NCBI RefSeq assembly: GCF_002201475.1
Contig: NZ_CP021422.1
Location: 2,542,001 to 2,606,000 of the forward strand
Direction of reading: 5' to 3'
Source: Acutalibacter muris
GTDB taxonomy: Bacteria; Bacillota; Clostridia; Oscillospirales; Acutalibacteraceae
DNA length: 64,000 bases
The notes below the pieces were generated by a model. It made no database searches, was not told where the DNA came from, and was given only the letters and a program-made list of their open reading frames with translations. A program made the translations under genes and the position numbers. Shown piece by piece: positions 25,176 through 33,687 of the stretch (its first letter is position 1; the number at the start of each line of letters is the position of its first letter).

Positions 25176-25205
25176 TTGACATTGACACGGCCCAGGACCT
25201 ATAAT
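25176..25205 (+). promoter_or_regulatory. Promoter of the PHP gene
   Basis: TTGACA (25176-25181), 18-base spacer, TATAAT (25200-25205), divergent from the ABC operon promoter, with about 30 bases between the two -35 boxes. The space is suited to a shared operator, but no clear palindrome is seen. Confidence 0.75.
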
Positions 25206-25259
25206 GGAAACAGAGCGAAAGCATAATAATATTCGGGATAATGAGGAGGACAATACCGT

Positions 25260-26213
25260 ATGAAAGATCAGATACTTCTGCCGGGGGCCGGCCTTTATAA
25301 GGCAAATCTCCACTGCCACACCACCGTGTCCGACGGCAGGCTTACGCCCGAGGAGATAAAGGAGCTGTACATATCCGAGGGCTATTCCATAGTGGCCTAT
25401 ACCGACCACAGGAAATACGTCTGGCACAACGACCTGGACGACGAAAACTTTCTGGCCCTGCCCTCCATGGAGGCCGACCTCACCGAGAAGGGGGACTACT
25501 GGCCCACGGAGCGCACGTTCCACTTCAACCTGTATGACACACGTCCCTCTAAGGAACGGGAGGGCCGGGACTATATGCCCCACTGCGACTATCACGACAA
25601 GGCCGGAGTGAACGAATACATAGCCCGCATGGTGCGGGAGGGCTTTCTGGTGTGCTATAACCACCCCTACTGGTCTTTGCAGGACGTGACCGACTACCGC
25701 GACCTTAGGGGGCTTTTCGCCATGGAGATATATAACCACGGCTCCCAGCTGGAGGGGCTGTATGGCTTTGCGCCGGAGGCCTATGACGAGATGTTAAGGT
25801 CCGGCCAGCGGATATACGCCGTGGCCTCCGACGATAACCACAATGTTTTCCCCAAGGGGGACGTACAGTTCGACGCCCTTGGCGGGTGCACCTATATCGC
25901 GGCGGAGAGCCTGACCCATGAGAGCGTTATAGACGCGCTTAAAAAGGGTCGTTTCTACTGGTCCACGGGACCGAAGCTTTTAGGGATGGAGATAAAGGAC
26001 GATATGCTAAAGATAAAGTGCTCGCCTGTTGAGAAGCTGTATGTGGTGCAAAACGGCAGGAATTATTACCGCAAGACGGTACACCCCGGGGAGAGCTTCA
26101 CAGAGGCCGAGTTCAAGCTCAGCGGCCAGGAGGGCTGGTTCCGGGTGGAGATAAGGGACGGCCGGGGGCAGGCTGCGGGGAGCAGAGCTTACTTTATGGA
26201 GGAACTGCAATAA
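25260..26213 (+). CDS. PHP-domain metal-dependent phosphoesterase
   Basis: 317 residues. N-terminal PHP motif ANLHCHTTVSDG (His18, His20), then IVAYTDHR, CYNHPYWSLQ and SDDNHNV, giving the metal-binding His/Asp set of a single PHP domain. The C-terminal 80 residues are beta-rich. Related stand-alone PHP proteins hydrolyse phosphate esters or histidinol-phosphate-like substrates; here the substrate is unknown. Divergent from the sugar importer, so a role on an imported phosphorylated sugar compound is possible but unproven. ATG with GAGGAGG upstream. Confidence 0.85.
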   Translation: MKDQILLPGAGLYKANLHCHTTVSDGRLTPEEIKELYISEGYSIVAYTDHRKYVWHNDLDDENFLALPSMEADLTEKGDYWPTERTFHFNLYDTRPSKEREGRDYMPHCDYHDKAGVNEYIARMVREGFLVCYNHPYWSLQDVTDYRDLRGLFAMEIYNHGSQLEGLYGFAPEAYDEMLRSGQRIYAVASDDNHNVFPKGDVQFDALGGCTYIAAESLTHESVIDALKKGRFYWSTGPKLLGMEIKDDMLKIKCSPVEKLYVVQNGRNYYRKTVHPGESFTEAEFKLSGQEGWFRVEIRDGRGQAAGSRAYFMEELQ

Positions 26214-26285
26214 GGAACGAGGGCTTTCGCTCATGCTTGCAGCGGCTCTTTCCGACACACGCGCATTTTAGAAGGGAAATACAGC

Positions 26286-26310
26286 AAGGGCCTGCTTAAA
26301 GCAGGCCCTT
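26286..26310. terminator. Shared terminator between PHP and purF genes
   Basis: AAGGGCCTGC, loop TTAAA, GCAGGCCCTT: a perfect ten-base-pair stem three bases after the purF stop and 73 bases after the PHP stop. The T-run is short on both sides. Confidence 0.65.
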
Positions 26311-26312
26311 CA

Positions 26313-27737
26313 TTATCTGCTTATGACTTCGGAAAGCCGGCGCTCGAACCTGTCCTTGCGGGTGTCTGCCGGTATGGGGGTGGGGTACCGTCCGTCAAAG
26401 CAGGCGGTGCAGATGCCGTCTGTGCCCGCAAGCTCCGGGAGAACCTCCACGGGCAGATAGCCCAAGCTGTCCGCCCCGATTATCCTCGCGGTCTCCTCCG
26501 CCGTGTGCTTGCAGGCGATAAGGTGCTCCCGGGAGTCGATGTCCGTGCCGTAGTAGCAGGGGTTCATAAAGGGCGGCGCGGAGATCCGCAGGTGTATCTC
26601 CCTGGCTCCCGCCTCCCGCAGGAGCCCCACTATGCGCCCGCTGGTGGTGCCCCTGACGATAGAGTCGTCCACCAGCACCAGCCGCTTTCCCCTTACGGCG
26701 GCCTCTATGGCGCTGAGCTTAATGCGCACCTGGTCCAGCCGCTGGCTCTGCGTCGGGGAGATAAACGTGCGGCCAATATATTTGTTCTTTATGAGTCCAA
26801 TGCCATAGGGTATGCCGGAGGCCCGGCTGAACCCCAGGGCCGCGTCCAGGCCGGAGTCCGGCACGCCTATCACCAGGTCCGCGTCCGCAGGGTGGCGCTC
26901 TGCCAGCAGCTCTCCGGCTCTTAGCCTTGCCCCATGGACAGATACTCCGTCCACCACGGAGTCCGGCCGGGCGAAGTAGATGTACTCGAAAACACAGAGC
27001 CTCCGGGGCTTTTTGCCGCAGTGCTCCCTGTGGGAGGCCACACCCTCCGGGCCGAAGACCAGTATCTCGCCTGGGTCCAGGTCCCGCAGAAACTTTGCGC
27101 CTATGGCCGAAAGTGCGCAGCTCTCCGAGGCCACCGCATACCCGCCGCCGGGCAGCTCTCCATAGCATAGGGGCCGGAAACCGTAGGGGTCCCGGGCGGC
27201 TATGAGCTTCTGGGCGGACATGAGCGCCAGGGAGTACGCCCCCTCCAGCTCCTCCATGGCGGCACAGAGGGCCGCTTCTATGGAGGGGGCCTTCAGCCGC
27301 TTCTGGGTGACGATATAGGCGATAATCTCCGTGTCGCTGGTGGTGTGGAAGATGGCCCCGGAGAGCTCCAGCCTGTCCCGGAGCCTTGCGGCGTTTGAAA
27401 GGTTGCCGTTGTGGCAGAGGGCCATCTTGCCCTTCTGGTGGTTCACCTCTATGGGCTGGCAGTTTCTGCGGCCGCTGCCGCCGGTGGTGCCGTAGCGCAC
27501 GTGGCCCACGGCCATGTTCCCCCTTGGCATACGGCCCAGAAGCTCCGGGGTAAAGACCTCTCCCAGAAGCCCCGCGTCCTTATGGGAGGCGAACACCCCG
27601 TCGTCGTTTACCACTATCCCACAGCTCTCCTGGCCCCTGTGCTGTAGAGCGAAGAGCCCGTAATAGCAGAGCTCCGCCGCCCCTGCGGGCTCCGGCGTCC
27701 AGACCCCGAAGACCCCGCATTCCTCGTGTATACTCAT
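26313..27737 (-). CDS. purF: Amidophosphoribosyltransferase
   Basis: 474 residues. First step of purine synthesis: transfers the amide nitrogen of glutamine to PRPP. Six-residue propeptide then Cys7 nucleophile (EECGVFG), RGQESCGI, GNLSNAARLR in the class II amidotransferase domain, and the PRPP loop LVDDSIVRGTTSG in the phosphoribosyltransferase domain. CxxxxxC-type cysteines near the C-terminus (HLIACKH, GICTACFDGRY) fit the 4Fe-4S type. Last gene of the leftward nitrogen operon, 10 bases after asnB, although purF is usually placed with pur genes; here it is grouped with other glutamine-using enzymes. Confidence 0.96.
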   Translation of the reverse strand: MSIHEECGVFGVWTPEPAGAAELCYYGLFALQHRGQESCGIVVNDDGVFASHKDAGLLGEVFTPELLGRMPRGNMAVGHVRYGTTGGSGRRNCQPIEVNHQKGKMALCHNGNLSNAARLRDRLELSGAIFHTTSDTEIIAYIVTQKRLKAPSIEAALCAAMEELEGAYSLALMSAQKLIAARDPYGFRPLCYGELPGGGYAVASESCALSAIGAKFLRDLDPGEILVFGPEGVASHREHCGKKPRRLCVFEYIYFARPDSVVDGVSVHGARLRAGELLAERHPADADLVIGVPDSGLDAALGFSRASGIPYGIGLIKNKYIGRTFISPTQSQRLDQVRIKLSAIEAAVRGKRLVLVDDSIVRGTTSGRIVGLLREAGAREIHLRISAPPFMNPCYYGTDIDSREHLIACKHTAEETARIIGADSLGYLPVEVLPELAGTDGICTACFDGRYPTPIPADTRKDRFERRLSEVISR

Positions 27738-27747
27738 ATGCTCCCCC

Positions 27748-29328
27748 CTATTCCCCGCTGGCCCCGTAGTTTGACAGCACCCGGGCCGAGGGGTCGTCCA
27801 CCCTGCAGCCCTCCCACTGGGGGTTGGGCATCCAGAACCCCTCTATGAGCTGCCCCTGGCCGGGGTAATACTTTTCAAACAGCTCCCGGTACAGCAGCGA
27901 TTCTTTTGTAAAGGGCCGGGCGTGGGCATACGCCCGGCTCCTATCCTCAAGCTGGGCTTCGGTATAGAGGCCCTCCGCGTACTCCTTAAGATAGTCCACC
28001 ATTGAGTGGCCCACCGCGTCGGAGAAGGCGGCCTTTTCCCGCCACAGTATCTCTTGGGGCAGTAAATTTTCCTCTGCAAAGGCCTTTCTTAAAAGATACT
28101 TGCCCTTATTGTATTTGTTCAGCTTCTTCTCCGGGTCGACGGACATGACGTACTCCACAAAGTCCAGGTCGCCGAAGGGTACCCGGGCTTCCAAAGAGTT
28201 GACGGAGATACAGCGGTCGGCCCGGAGTACGTCGTACATATGCAGCTCGCGTATGCGCTTCTGGGACTCAAGCTGAAAGGCTTCGGCGCCGGGGGCGAAG
28301 TCGGTGTATTTATACCCGAAAAGCTCGTCGCTTATCTCCCCGGTGAGGAGCACCCGGATATCCGTATGCTCGTGTATATATTTGCACACAAGGTACATAC
28401 CCACGCTGGCCCGGACGGTGGTGATGTCGAAGGTGCCGAGAAGCGCAATAACCGTCTCCAGAGCGTCCAAAACGTCCTCTTTTGTGATGATGACCTCGGT
28501 GTGGTCGCTGCCGATGTAGTCCGCAGCTTCTCTGGCGTATTTCAAATCTATAGCGTCCCCGCTCATGCCGATAGCGAAGGTGCGTATGGGAGTTTCGCTA
28601 TAGTGTTGGGCTATGGCGCAGACCAGAGACGAATCCAGGCCGCCGGAGAGAAGAAAGCCCACCTTCGCGTCGGACACCAGCCGCTTTTTCACCCCGGTAA
28701 TGAGCTTGTCGTGTATATTTTTGCAGACTATATCTATATCGTCATGGCAGGTCCGGGTGGTGATGGACACGTCCCTATAGCAGACAAACTCGCCGCCTTT
28801 ATAGTAGTGCCCCGGCGGGAACGGGCGTATCTCACGGCAGAGGCCCACCAAATCCTTGGGCTCACTGGCGAAAAACACAGCGCCGTTGTCCCCCACGCCG
28901 TAGTATAGGGGCCGGATGCCGATAGGGTCCCGGGCGGCTATATACTCCCCTGTGGAGCCGTCGTATATTACGCAGGCGAATTCCGCGTCCAGCAGCCTGA
29001 ACATCTCCGTGCCGTACTCCCGGTAGAGGGGCAGCAGCACCTCACAGTCGGAGCCGCTCTTGAAAAAATATTTCCCCGAGAGCTGCTCTTTGAACTTCTC
29101 GAAGCCGTATATCTCGCCGTTGCAGACCGCATAGCTGCCCTCAAGCTCAAAGGGCTGCATACCCTCGGGGCTGAGCCCCATTATGGCCAGCCGGTGAAAG
29201 CCCATAAGCCCGCCGCCGGTATCGATAAAGCGGGTGTCGTCCGGGCCCCGGGACAGGCTGCGGTCAAAGCACTCCCTGACCCTTTCGGGACTGGCGCAGG
29301 GGCCGCAGCAGGTGATTATCGAGCACAT
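27748..29328 (-). CDS. asnB: Asparagine synthase, glutamine-hydrolysing
   Basis: 526 residues. Met then Cys2 nucleophile (MCSIITC), RGPDD, NGEIYGF of the class II glutaminase domain; then the ATP-pyrophosphatase loop LLSGGLDSSLVCAI and the aspartate-binding EARVPFGD segment of the synthetase domain. Converts aspartate plus glutamine plus ATP to asparagine and glutamate. Length is near that of E. coli AsnB. GGAGGG precedes the ATG; the gene lies 63 bases after the Amt-PII stop. Confidence 0.95.
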   Translation of the reverse strand: MCSIITCCGPCASPERVRECFDRSLSRGPDDTRFIDTGGGLMGFHRLAIMGLSPEGMQPFELEGSYAVCNGEIYGFEKFKEQLSGKYFFKSGSDCEVLLPLYREYGTEMFRLLDAEFACVIYDGSTGEYIAARDPIGIRPLYYGVGDNGAVFFASEPKDLVGLCREIRPFPPGHYYKGGEFVCYRDVSITTRTCHDDIDIVCKNIHDKLITGVKKRLVSDAKVGFLLSGGLDSSLVCAIAQHYSETPIRTFAIGMSGDAIDLKYAREAADYIGSDHTEVIITKEDVLDALETVIALLGTFDITTVRASVGMYLVCKYIHEHTDIRVLLTGEISDELFGYKYTDFAPGAEAFQLESQKRIRELHMYDVLRADRCISVNSLEARVPFGDLDFVEYVMSVDPEKKLNKYNKGKYLLRKAFAEENLLPQEILWREKAAFSDAVGHSMVDYLKEYAEGLYTEAQLEDRSRAYAHARPFTKESLLYRELFEKYYPGQGQLIEGFWMPNPQWEGCRVDDPSARVLSNYGASGE

Positions 29329-29391
29329 ATGATATCCCTCCGTAAAGCGGGACGGGCGGGGTCAGAACGGCCCCGCTTCCCGCATGGTATT

Positions 29392-31146
29392 TTATTCCAC
29401 GTCCTGCAAGGCGTCATAGCCGGTCTCGCCGGTGCGCACCTTTACTACCTCCTCAACGTCATACACGAATATCTTGCCGTCGCCGATATGGCCGGTATAG
29501 AGAGCCCTCTTGGCGGTCTCTATCACCGAGGTTACCGGCACCTTGCTCACAACGATATCCACCTGTATCTTGGGCAGCAGGTTGGCCTCCACCTGCACGC
29601 CCCTGTAATACTCGGGCTTGCCCTTCTGCACGCCGCAGCCCAGCACGTGGGAGACGGTCATGCCGGTTATCCCCAGGGACATCATGGCGGACTTCAGAGA
29701 CTCGAAGCGGCTCTCCCGGCAGATTATCTCTATCTTGGTGAGCTTCGGTACGCCCTCTGGAATTACGGTGGGCTCCTTCTTTATGGGTATGGCCTCCGCC
29801 GCCGGAATATCGCCGGTCACCGCCAGCGCGCCCTCATAGCCGTAGTCAAGGCTCTCCACCGCCGGGGCGAAGTCCGCATAGGCGCTCATAAGGCCGTGCT
29901 CGGTGCTGTCAAGGCCCTTTATCTCCTCCTCGGGCTCCACCCGAAGGCCCACGGTCTTTTTTAGGATAACGAAGGTGACGGTCATGAGCAGGGAGGTCCA
30001 GGCCAGTATCGCTATTATGCCCAGAGTCTGCACCCCCAAAAGGGTGGGGTCGCCGGTGTAGAACAGGCCCCGGAGTCCCGCCGGTGCGCCGGGGTTAGCA
30101 AGAAGCCCCACGGCTATGGTGCCCCATACACCGTTTGCCAGGTGCACGCCCACCGCGCCCACCGGGTCGTCGATGTGCAGCTTCAAATCCAGGAGCTCAA
30201 CCACCACTACTACCAGGACACCGGAGACTATGCCCACTATGGCAGAGCCCAGGGCGTCCAGGGCATCACAGCCGGCGGTTATGCCCACAAGACCCGCAAG
30301 GGAGGCGTTCAGGCACATGGACACGTCGGGCTTGCCGTTCTTTATCCAGGTGTACAGCATGGTGGTTACGGTGGCCACGGCGGGGGCTATGGTGGTGGTC
30401 AGAAAGATGGACGCAAGAGAGGTGTTGTCCCAGGCCGCCGCGCCGTTAAAGCCGTACCAGCCGAACCAGAGGATAAAGCAGCCGAGAGCCCCCAGGGTGA
30501 TGGAGTGGCCGGGTATGGCGTTGACCTTCTTGACCTTGCCCTCTTTGCTCTTGATGTACTTGCCAAGCCGGGGACCCACCATGATTGCCCCGATAAGGGC
30601 CGTCACCCCGCCCACGGAGTGTATGGCCGCGGAGCCCGCGAAATCGTGGAAGCCCATGTTTACCAGCCAGCCCTGGCTGTTCCAGACCCACCCGGCCTCG
30701 ACGGGGTAGACAAACAGGGATATCACCCCGGAATATATGCAGTAGGACACGAACTTTGTGCGCTCGGCCATGGAGCCTGAGACTATCGTGGCCGCCGTGG
30801 CGCAGAACACCAGGTTAAAGACAAAGCTGGAGGCGTTCGTCTCGATAAAGCCGGTGAAGTCGCTGAAAATGTCCAGGTTCGGTATACCGATAAAGCCCAT
30901 CACATAGTCCTCGGCCATCATCAGACTGAAGCCCAGAAGTACAAACACCACCGTGCCTATGCAGAAGTCCATCAGGTTCTTCATGATGATGTTGCCCGCG
31001 TTCTTGGCCCTTGTAAAGCCGGTCTCCACCATGGCGAAGCCCGCCTGCATGAAGAAGACCAGGGCCGCGCCGATTAAGAACCACACTCCGAAAACCTGCG
31101 TGCTGACTGTCTCTGTCACCAGGGATACAATCTCCTGTGTTCCCAT
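29392..31146 (-). CDS. amt: Ammonium transporter fused to a PII signalling domain
   Basis: 584 residues from the ATG at 31146; a GTG at 31155 would be too near its ribosome site. Residues 1 to about 415 are an Amt channel with 11 membrane segments (FFMQAGFAMVETGFTRAKN, SAAIHSVGGVTALIGA, DPVGAVGVHLANGVWG). A linker of about 50 residues leads to a full PII/GlnK domain (KIEIICRESRFESLKSAMMSLGITGMTV, T-loop region HVLGCGVQKGKPEYYRG, TGHIGDGKIFVYDVEEVVKVRTGE). In most bacteria GlnK is a separate protein that plugs the channel; the fusion makes gating intramolecular. The T-loop Tyr (EYYRG) is kept, so uridylylation is possible. Confidence 0.94.
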   Translation of the reverse strand: MGTQEIVSLVTETVSTQVFGVWFLIGAALVFFMQAGFAMVETGFTRAKNAGNIIMKNLMDFCIGTVVFVLLGFSLMMAEDYVMGFIGIPNLDIFSDFTGFIETNASSFVFNLVFCATAATIVSGSMAERTKFVSYCIYSGVISLFVYPVEAGWVWNSQGWLVNMGFHDFAGSAAIHSVGGVTALIGAIMVGPRLGKYIKSKEGKVKKVNAIPGHSITLGALGCFILWFGWYGFNGAAAWDNTSLASIFLTTTIAPAVATVTTMLYTWIKNGKPDVSMCLNASLAGLVGITAGCDALDALGSAIVGIVSGVLVVVVVELLDLKLHIDDPVGAVGVHLANGVWGTIAVGLLANPGAPAGLRGLFYTGDPTLLGVQTLGIIAILAWTSLLMTVTFVILKKTVGLRVEPEEEIKGLDSTEHGLMSAYADFAPAVESLDYGYEGALAVTGDIPAAEAIPIKKEPTVIPEGVPKLTKIEIICRESRFESLKSAMMSLGITGMTVSHVLGCGVQKGKPEYYRGVQVEANLLPKIQVDIVVSKVPVTSVIETAKRALYTGHIGDGKIFVYDVEEVVKVRTGETGYDALQDVE

Positions 31147-31205
31147 GATATCCACTCTCCTTATTTAATTGAATGCTATACGCTTAACTTGTTTTGCAGC
31201 ACGTA

Positions 31206-31265
31206 GGAGTTTCCCGGTGCTTTTGCGGAGCAAAAGACGGCCGCTTCGCGGACGAGGGAAACTCC
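31206..31265. ncRNA. Three-way-junction RNA structure between glnN and amt
   Basis: A ten-base-pair closing stem GGAGTTTCCC (31206-31215)/GGGAAACTCC (31256-31265) encloses two hairpins: CTTTTGC-GGA-GCAAAAG (31220-31236) and CCGC-TTC-GCGG (31241-31251). It sits in the 120-base gap between glnN and amt, directly after the glnN stop hairpin. It may be a processing site, partial terminator or a mobile repeat. It does not match any riboswitch I know. Confidence 0.5.
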
Positions 31266-31266
31266 G

Positions 31267-31300
31267 GACATACTGTTCAGCGCACGCTGAACAGTATGTC
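31267..31300 (-). terminator. 16-bp hairpin spanning the glnN stop codon
   Basis: GACATACTGTTCAGCG, two-base loop, CGCTGAACAGTATGTC. The stop TGA (31279-31277) and the last seven or so codons of glnN lie inside it. No T-run follows, so it is not a textbook terminator; it more likely sets the 3' end or read-through level into amt. Confidence 0.5.
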
Positions 31301-33367
31301 TCCGTAACTGGGATAGGGCCAGAACTCCTTTGCTGTAATGGTCTCCGCCCGGTCGCAGACCTTCCGCAGCTCCTCCATGCGCCCCAGTATCGCATCACGG
31401 ACCGCGCAGCTCTGCTCCTCCACCGTGCCGGACAGGGCGCTTACGGCCTCCTCCAGAAGGTCCGCGCGGCGGGCGATCTCCCCGGTAAGGGTGGAGAGCT
31501 CCTTCACAAGGCCGGTCTCATAACCGCTGTCAAGGCCCATATCCAGGGCCTTCTTCTGGGCGATACCCTCCATGAGCTTCATGGTATAGCTCTCCACCGC
31601 CGGGGCTATCTGCCGCCGGGCCATGCTCACCATGGTGTTGGCCTCGATGGTGACGGTCTTGACATAGTTCTCCAGCATTATCTCACAGCGGGACTCCAGC
31701 TCCGCCCGGCTGTAGACCCCGTGGGCAGTAAGCATGGTTACGTTCTTCTCGTCCAGCAGGTGTGGCATACAGTCGGCGGTGGTGCGGTAGTTGAGAAGAC
31801 CCCGCTTCTCGGTGGCCTCCTTTATCCACGCGTCGTCATAGCCGTTGCCGTTGAAGATTATGTTCTTGTGGTCCTTTATGGTCTTGCGTATCATCTCGTG
31901 CAGGGCAGTCTCAAAGTCCTCTGCCCCCTCCAGCCGGTCGGCGTAGATTTTCAGGCTCTCGGCCACGGCGGAGTTCAGCATGATGTTGCAGCAGGCGATG
32001 CTGTTGGCGGAGCCCAGCATACGGAACTCGAATTTATTGCCGGTGAAGGCGAAGGGCGAGGTGCGGTTGCGGTCGGTGGTGTCCCGGTTAAACTTGGGCA
32101 GCACATCCACCCCCAGCTTCATCTGGGTCTTTTCCGCCCCCATATAGGGCTCGCCGGTTTCTATGGCCTCCAGCACCGCGTTCAGCTCGTCGCCCAGGAA
32201 TATGCTCACCACGGCGGGGGGCGCTTCGTTGGCCCCGAGCCTGTGGTCGTTGCCGGCGGTCGCCACGGTGATGCGCAAAAGGTCCTGATAGTCGTCCACG
32301 GCCTTTATCACCGCACACAGGAACAAGAGGAACTGGGCGTTCTCATAGGGGGTCTCACCGGGGGACAGCAGGTTCACGCCGGCGTCCGTGGAGATGGACC
32401 AGTTATTGTGCTTGCCGCTGCCGTTTACCCCGTCAAAGGGTTTCTCGTGCAAAAGGCACACAAGGCCGTGCTTTGCCGCCACCTTCTGCATTATCTCCAT
32501 GGTCAGCTGGTTGTGGTCTGTGGCTATGTTGGTGGTAGAATAGATGGGGGCCAGCTCATGCTGGGCGGGGGCCACCTCGTTGTGCTCGGTCTTGGCTAAG
32601 ATCCCCAGCCTCCAGAGCTCGTCGTTCAGCTCCTCCATATAGGCCGCCACCCGGGGCTTTATCACGCCGAAATAGTGGTCGTCCATCTCCTGGCCCTTGG
32701 GCGGCTTCTTGCCAAAGAGGGTTCGGCCCGTAAAGCGCAGGTCCGGGCGTTTGTCGTACATCTCCCGGGTTATAAGGAAATACTCCTGCTCCGGGCCCAC
32801 ACAGGTGCGCACGCACCTTACGTCCTTATTGCCGAAGAGCTTCAAAATGCGCAGGGCCTGGCGGTTCAAGGCCTCCATGGAGCGCAGCAGCGGGGTCTTT
32901 TTGTCCAGGGCTTCGCCGCCGTAGGAGCAGAAGGCCGTGGGTATGCAGAGGGTCTTACCCTTTATAAAGGCGTAGGAGGTGGGGTCCCAGGCGGTATAGC
33001 CCCTGGCCTCGAAGGTGGCTCTAAGTCCGCCCGAGGGGAAGGAGGACGCGTCCGGCTCACCTTTTATCAGTTCCTTGCCGGAGAACTCCATTATTACGCC
33101 GCCGTCCGGGGAGGGCGATATAAAGCTGTCGTGCTTCTCGGCGGTGACGCCGGTAAGAGGCTGGAACCAGTGTGTATAGTGTGTGGCCCCCTTTGATACC
33201 GCCCAGTCCTTCATGGCCGAGGCCACCGCGTCGGCCACGCCCGGGTCCAGCCTTGTGCCCCTCTCAATGGTCCTGTGCAGGGACTTATATACACCCGCAG
33301 GCAAACTGGCCTTCATCACCCGGTCGTCGAACACCCTGCTGCCGAAATATTCCTGTACCTTCTGCAT
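31277..33367 (-). CDS. glnN: Glutamine synthetase type III
   Basis: 696 residues, the usual length of GS III. N-terminal [24 protein letters not shown] and the GS III signatures ([82 protein letters not shown]) are all present. Makes glutamine from glutamate, ammonia and ATP. First gene of the leftward operon; its strong promoter and long leader hairpin (33397-33498) indicate regulated expression. A second, unrelated-type synthetase (GS I) lies in the divergent operon. Confidence 0.96.
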   Translation of the reverse strand: MQKVQEYFGSRVFDDRVMKASLPAGVYKSLHRTIERGTRLDPGVADAVASAMKDWAVSKGATHYTHWFQPLTGVTAEKHDSFISPSPDGGVIMEFSGKELIKGEPDASSFPSGGLRATFEARGYTAWDPTSYAFIKGKTLCIPTAFCSYGGEALDKKTPLLRSMEALNRQALRILKLFGNKDVRCVRTCVGPEQEYFLITREMYDKRPDLRFTGRTLFGKKPPKGQEMDDHYFGVIKPRVAAYMEELNDELWRLGILAKTEHNEVAPAQHELAPIYSTTNIATDHNQLTMEIMQKVAAKHGLVCLLHEKPFDGVNGSGKHNNWSISTDAGVNLLSPGETPYENAQFLLFLCAVIKAVDDYQDLLRITVATAGNDHRLGANEAPPAVVSIFLGDELNAVLEAIETGEPYMGAEKTQMKLGVDVLPKFNRDTTDRNRTSPFAFTGNKFEFRMLGSANSIACCNIMLNSAVAESLKIYADRLEGAEDFETALHEMIRKTIKDHKNIIFNGNGYDDAWIKEATEKRGLLNYRTTADCMPHLLDEKNVTMLTAHGVYSRAELESRCEIMLENYVKTVTIEANTMVSMARRQIAPAVESYTMKLMEGIAQKKALDMGLDSGYETGLVKELSTLTGEIARRADLLEEAVSALSGTVEEQSCAVRDAILGRMEELRKVCDRAETITAKEFWPYPSYGDILFSVR

Positions 33368-33396
33368 AACACAAATCCTCCCGAATTAAAGAATAA

Positions 33397-33456
33397 GGCA
33401 AGGGCGTCTCCGGCGGCGCTCCAGATACGGAGCACCCTCGGAAAGACGCCCTTGCC
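33397..33456 (-). promoter_or_regulatory. Leader hairpin (candidate attenuator/ANTAR target) of glnN
   Basis: Minus-strand transcript: GGCAAGGGCGTCT pairs with AGACGCCCTTGCC (13 base pairs) around an inner hairpin GGTGCTCC-GTATCT-GGAGCGCC with a six-base loop. A U-rich stretch (TTATTCTTTAATT) follows, so it can act as an intrinsic terminator before the glnN ribosome site. An ANTAR antiterminator is encoded in the divergent operon (38249-38827). The hexaloop does not show the A1/G4 bases of the known ANTAR RNA motif, so direct binding is not proven. Confidence 0.55.
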
Positions 33457-33469
33457 TTTACCGTGACCC

Positions 33470-33498
33470 ATTATACGCCGGGCCCGCCCGTTTGTCAA
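33470..33498 (-). promoter_or_regulatory. Consensus promoter of glnN operon
   Basis: Minus-strand TTGACA (33498-33493), 17-base spacer, TATAAT (33475-33470): a perfect sigma70 promoter. Such strength suggests that control is after initiation, by the leader hairpin. Confidence 0.85.
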
Positions 33499-33569
33499 CC
33501 CCGTTTTGCAATATTTTTTCAGTAAATTTCATTTTGACATAAAATATACGGATATTTTCAAATTAGCCC

Positions 33570-33598
33570 TTGACATTTTGCAACAAGCGGCATATAAT
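33570..33598 (+). promoter_or_regulatory. Consensus promoter of glutamate synthase operon
   Basis: TTGACA (33570-33575), 17-base spacer, TATAAT (33593-33598). Divergent from the glnN promoter, with 71 bases of AT-rich DNA between the two -35 boxes. Confidence 0.85.
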
Positions 33599-33615
33599 AA
33601 TTGCAGATGAGCAAG

Positions 33616-33660
33616 GGCGTTCATTTCGGGGCGGGAGTATTCCGCCCTAAAATGGACGCC
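33616..33660 (+). promoter_or_regulatory. Leader hairpin (candidate attenuator) of the glutamate synthase operon
   Basis: GGCGTTCATTT (33616-33626) pairs with AAATGGACGCC (33650-33660), continuing through GGGCGG/CCGCCC with a seven-base loop; about 18 base pairs with one bulge. U-rich AATTATTTT follows. The 5' arm begins GCAAGGGCGT, the same ten bases that open the glnN leader hairpin on the other strand. Confidence 0.6.
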
Positions 33661-33687
33661 AATTATTTTGGAAGGGACGAGTAAGCT

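Noticed and set aside
31169..32599. 476-codon + strand frame antisense to glnN
   Set aside because: Shadow of the highly conserved glnN coding sequence in GC-rich DNA; no start signal or recognisable domain.
33616..33660. Leader hairpin as a classical dual-hexaloop ANTAR motif or glutamine riboswitch
   Set aside because: Only one long hairpin is present with a seven-base loop, without the A1/G4 hexaloops, and no glnA-type riboswitch core is visible; kept only as a candidate attenuator.
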